Both the position numbers and the translations under genes were made by a program. From Bacteroidota bacterium (lineage in GTDB: Bacteria; CLD3; SB21), in assembly GCA_020438245.1 (NCBI GenBank), contig JAGQUY010000182.1, positions 1-7,090 of the forward strand: a stretch of DNA of 7,090 nucleotides. The letters are read 5' to 3'. The notes below the pieces were generated by a model. That model saw only the letters and a list, made by a program, of their open reading frames with translations, ran no database searches and was not told where the DNA came from. Positions 5,127-7,090 of the stretch are shown in pieces (within the stretch, counting starts at the first letter, position 1; each line of letters starts with the position of its first letter).

Positions 5127-7090
5127 ATGGCATTCACACATCTGCATACGCATTCCTATTATTCGTATGGTTCCGGTGCTTCAACTGTTTCCGCACTTGC
5201 AAGGCGGGCATATGAGCTTGGATACCGCTCTCTGGCTTTGACGGACATCAACACCTTGGCCGGGGCGGTGGAATTCCACGCCGCCTGTCGGGAATATGGC
5301 GTTTACCCGATTATTGGCGCGGAGCTGAACGATCCCGAAACGGGAGAAAGAGCGGTATTATTGTGTCAAAATGTTTCCGGCTATCATCGGCTGTGCGAGA
5401 TTATTTCTGAGAGGCAGTTGAACGATCGGTTTTGCTTGGAAGTTGCTTTGAAATTGGAAAACCGGGGACTTTTCGTTCTTTCAGATTCGCCGTCTTTAAT
5501 TGCCAAATTGCACGATAGGATTGGATCTTTGTACGGAGAATTGGTTCTATGTAAAATAAAGGCCCGTCAAAATCGTGAACTGTACAACCTTTGTACTCAA
5601 AAAAGACTTTTAATGGTTGTGACCAATGACGTCTGTTTCACAACTTCTAGAGAGTTCGAAAAACACCGAACCCTCTCGGCCATCAAAAACCTACGTACAG
5701 TCTACGATGATCTTCCGTTGTCCGATCCCGGGCAATATTTGAAGTCTCCGGACGAGATGGAAAAGCTTGCGGGTCAAAATCTGGCCGAAGCGTTGGCTCA
5801 ATCCCAGAAAATCGCAGAAAAGTGTCAGTTTGAGTTTGATCTCAAGAAATATCATTGTGCCCGGTATGTGACTTCCGGGGGAGAAAAGGCTGATGCTGCC
5901 CAGCTGCTGAGAGAATTGTCTTATAGAGGGCTCAAGCAACGCTATTTTCCAAGTTATATGAAGCTTTTTTCCAGTGAAAATCTGGTTTCCGAGCCGACTG
6001 TTTCGAAGTATGAAGTGTTCGTTGAGTCCATCGAAACGACCCGTGGTGATGGTCACACAAGTGTAAACCATCACTCACAAATTCTTCGATCCACTCAGAG
6101 TATGGATGAATCTGTCCTAGCTAAACGCCTGGACTATGAGCTGGAAGTCATTATAAATCTTAACTTTGCTGATTATTTTTTGATTTGCTGGGATGTAGTA
6201 CAATACGCTCACAGTCGGGGTATCTGGCATGTCGGACGGGGGTCGGCTGCAAATAGTCTGGTAAGCTACTGTCTAGGACTGACCGAAGTGGATCCTATGC
6301 GGTATAGCCTATACTTCGAGCGTTTTTTGAACTACTCCAGGGGCAAGCCGCCCGATATTGATTTGGATTTCTCTTGGCGACACCGGGACACCATTCTTAG
6401 GTATATATACGATCGGTACGGGCATGATCGGGTAGCAATGATGGCTTCTATCCATTCATTCCATGCAAGGGGTGCATTGCGGGAAGTTGCCAAAGCAAAT
6501 GGTATCAGCGAGCGGGAACTGGATCGGTTTAGAAAACTAATACCTCATACACATGCTGCCCGACTGCTTGAATTAAATACACGTTATCCGGAAACAAGGG
6601 CTCTGAAGGCGGAGGACAGTACACTTAAACGTATTTTTGAGATGGCTGCTCAGTTGGATAGCTATCCTCATTACAGCGGCATTCATTCAAGCGGAGTAGT
6701 AATTACTCAGAAGCCGATAACGCATTATTCACCCCTGGAGCGGAGTGCTAACGGCTTTGTTAAAACCCAATACGACATGGATTCAGGGGAAGATATCGGA
6801 CTCATTAAGATCGATATTTTGGCTGTGCGCGGATTGGGAACTATTGAAGATGCTGTGCGACATATCGAGCAGGATGATGGAGCCCAAGTCGATGTTTTTA
6901 ATTGGAATATAATATTTGGAGATTTAGAGGCTCAGGAGCTTCTCAGTACTGGGAAAACCATTGGAGTAGTACATGCAGAGAGTCCTTTTATTCGAAATGC
7001 CCTCAGGATAACGAAGGCAAAAACGTTTGAGTTACTTTACATAATATCCGGAATGGTACGCACGGGATGTGTGGAGTCGGGGATGATGTA
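5127..7090 (+). CDS. dnaE: Secondary DNA polymerase III alpha subunit, DnaE2/ImuC-like (3' partial)
   Basis: The frame is open from ATG 5127 to the window end (654 residues), without frameshift; family members run to about 1000. Residues 1-66 begin a PHP domain (THLHTHSYYSYGSG, SLALTDINTLAGAVEF, PIIGAEL), and NDVCF (167-171) belongs to it. Several usual metal ligands are replaced: TDH by TDI41, NDVH by NDVC170, and the Asp of the xxDG motif by Ser16. The domain is probably not catalytic. The C-family palm follows: GRGSAANSLVSYCLGLTEVDP (370-390) with the GRGSAANS wording typical of DnaE2, PPDIDLDFSWRHRD (408-421) with catalytic Asp410/412/414-type acids, and YSGIHSSGVVIT (516-527). GEDIGLIKIDILAVRGLG (554-571) gives the third palm Asp563. 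Activity is therefore expected. About 45 residues near 278-325 appear extra relative to ordinary DnaE. With dinB upstream it suggests a translesion synthesis pair. It lacks a visible Shine-Dalgarno. The fingers' C-terminal part, clamp motif and OB domain lie beyond the window. Confidence 0.9.
   Translation, partial: MAFTHLHTHSYYSYGSGASTVSALARRAYELGYRSLALTDINTLAGAVEFHAACREYGVYPIIGAELNDPETGERAVLLCQNVSGYHRLCEIISERQLNDRFCLEVALKLENRGLFVLSDSPSLIAKLHDRIGSLYGELVLCKIKARQNRELYNLCTQKRLLMVVTNDVCFTTSREFEKHRTLSAIKNLRTVYDDLPLSDPGQYLKSPDEMEKLAGQNLAEALAQSQKIAEKCQFEFDLKKYHCARYVTSGGEKADAAQLLRELSYRGLKQRYFPSYMKLFSSENLVSEPTVSKYEVFVESIETTRGDGHTSVNHHSQILRSTQSMDESVLAKRLDYELEVIINLNFADYFLICWDVVQYAHSRGIWHVGRGSAANSLVSYCLGLTEVDPMRYSLYFERFLNYSRGKPPDIDLDFSWRHRDTILRYIYDRYGHDRVAMMASIHSFHARGALREVAKANGISERELDRFRKLIPHTHAARLLELNTRYPETRALKAEDSTLKRIFEMAAQLDSYPHYSGIHSSGVVITQKPITHYSPLERSANGFVKTQYDMDSGEDIGLIKIDILAVRGLGTIEDAVRHIEQDDGAQVDVFNWNIIFGDLEAQELLSTGKTIGVVHAESPFIRNALRITKAKTFELLYIISGMVRTGCVESGMM

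Noticed and set aside
5691..6074. 127-codon - strand frame inside dnaE
   Set aside because: Antisense to the continuous DnaE frame, with no start signal or recognisable motif.
1..7090. CRISPR array, tRNA/rRNA genes, insertion sequence
   Set aside because: No regularly spaced repeats beyond the three operator half-sites, no tRNA-like folds noticed, and no transposase or terminal inverted repeats.

Overview
This window is ordinary bacterial coding DNA of moderate GC content, with five protein genes and several well-formed regulatory sites. Some traits suggest the FCB superphylum (Bacteroidota, Calditrichota, Marinimicrobia and relatives) or a neighbour: a PD40 beta-propeller lipoprotein ending in NIFIADW, a cyclase/TPR sensor protein, and a DinB polymerase next to a secondary DnaE whose PHP domain reads ALTDIN. 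Purine-rich ribosome binding sites and sigma70-like -35/-10 boxes argue against mainstream Bacteroidota, which usually lack both. The placement is an inference from remembered family features, not from a search.

Left part (1-2574), + strand. The first gene is cut by the window start. It encodes the C-terminal end of a class III nucleotide cyclase domain, one membrane segment, a TolB/FlgO-like domain and TPR repeats. A lipoprotein with PD40/TolB-type propeller repeats follows, with a possible promoter of its own. A bulged hairpin closes this block and is shared with the convergent gene.

Middle (2544-3387). A lipoprotein of unknown function lies on the - strand. It is transcribed divergently from a Y-family DNA polymerase gene, and the two predicted promoters lie back to back. 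The polymerase promoter (TTGACT, 17 bp, TATATT) is covered by three copies of one 8-base half-site (TACCATAA / TTATGGTA / TACCATAA) in alternating orientation, at an exact 12-bp period. This looks like a tight repressor operator and is the most notable signal in the window.

Right part (3388-7090), + strand. dinB (DNA polymerase IV type, catalytic residues intact) is followed by a 584-bp gap. The gap holds a 12-bp GCAA-loop hairpin, an intrinsic terminator and a second promoter carrying a different palindrome. Then comes a secondary, DnaE2/ImuC-like replicative-type polymerase, cut by the window end. The two polymerases together suggest a damage-tolerance (translesion synthesis) module. Unlike typical imuAB-dnaE2 operons, it appears split into two transcription units, and no imuA or lexA is visible here. 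Nothing seen directly proves SOS control; the operator is the testable lead.
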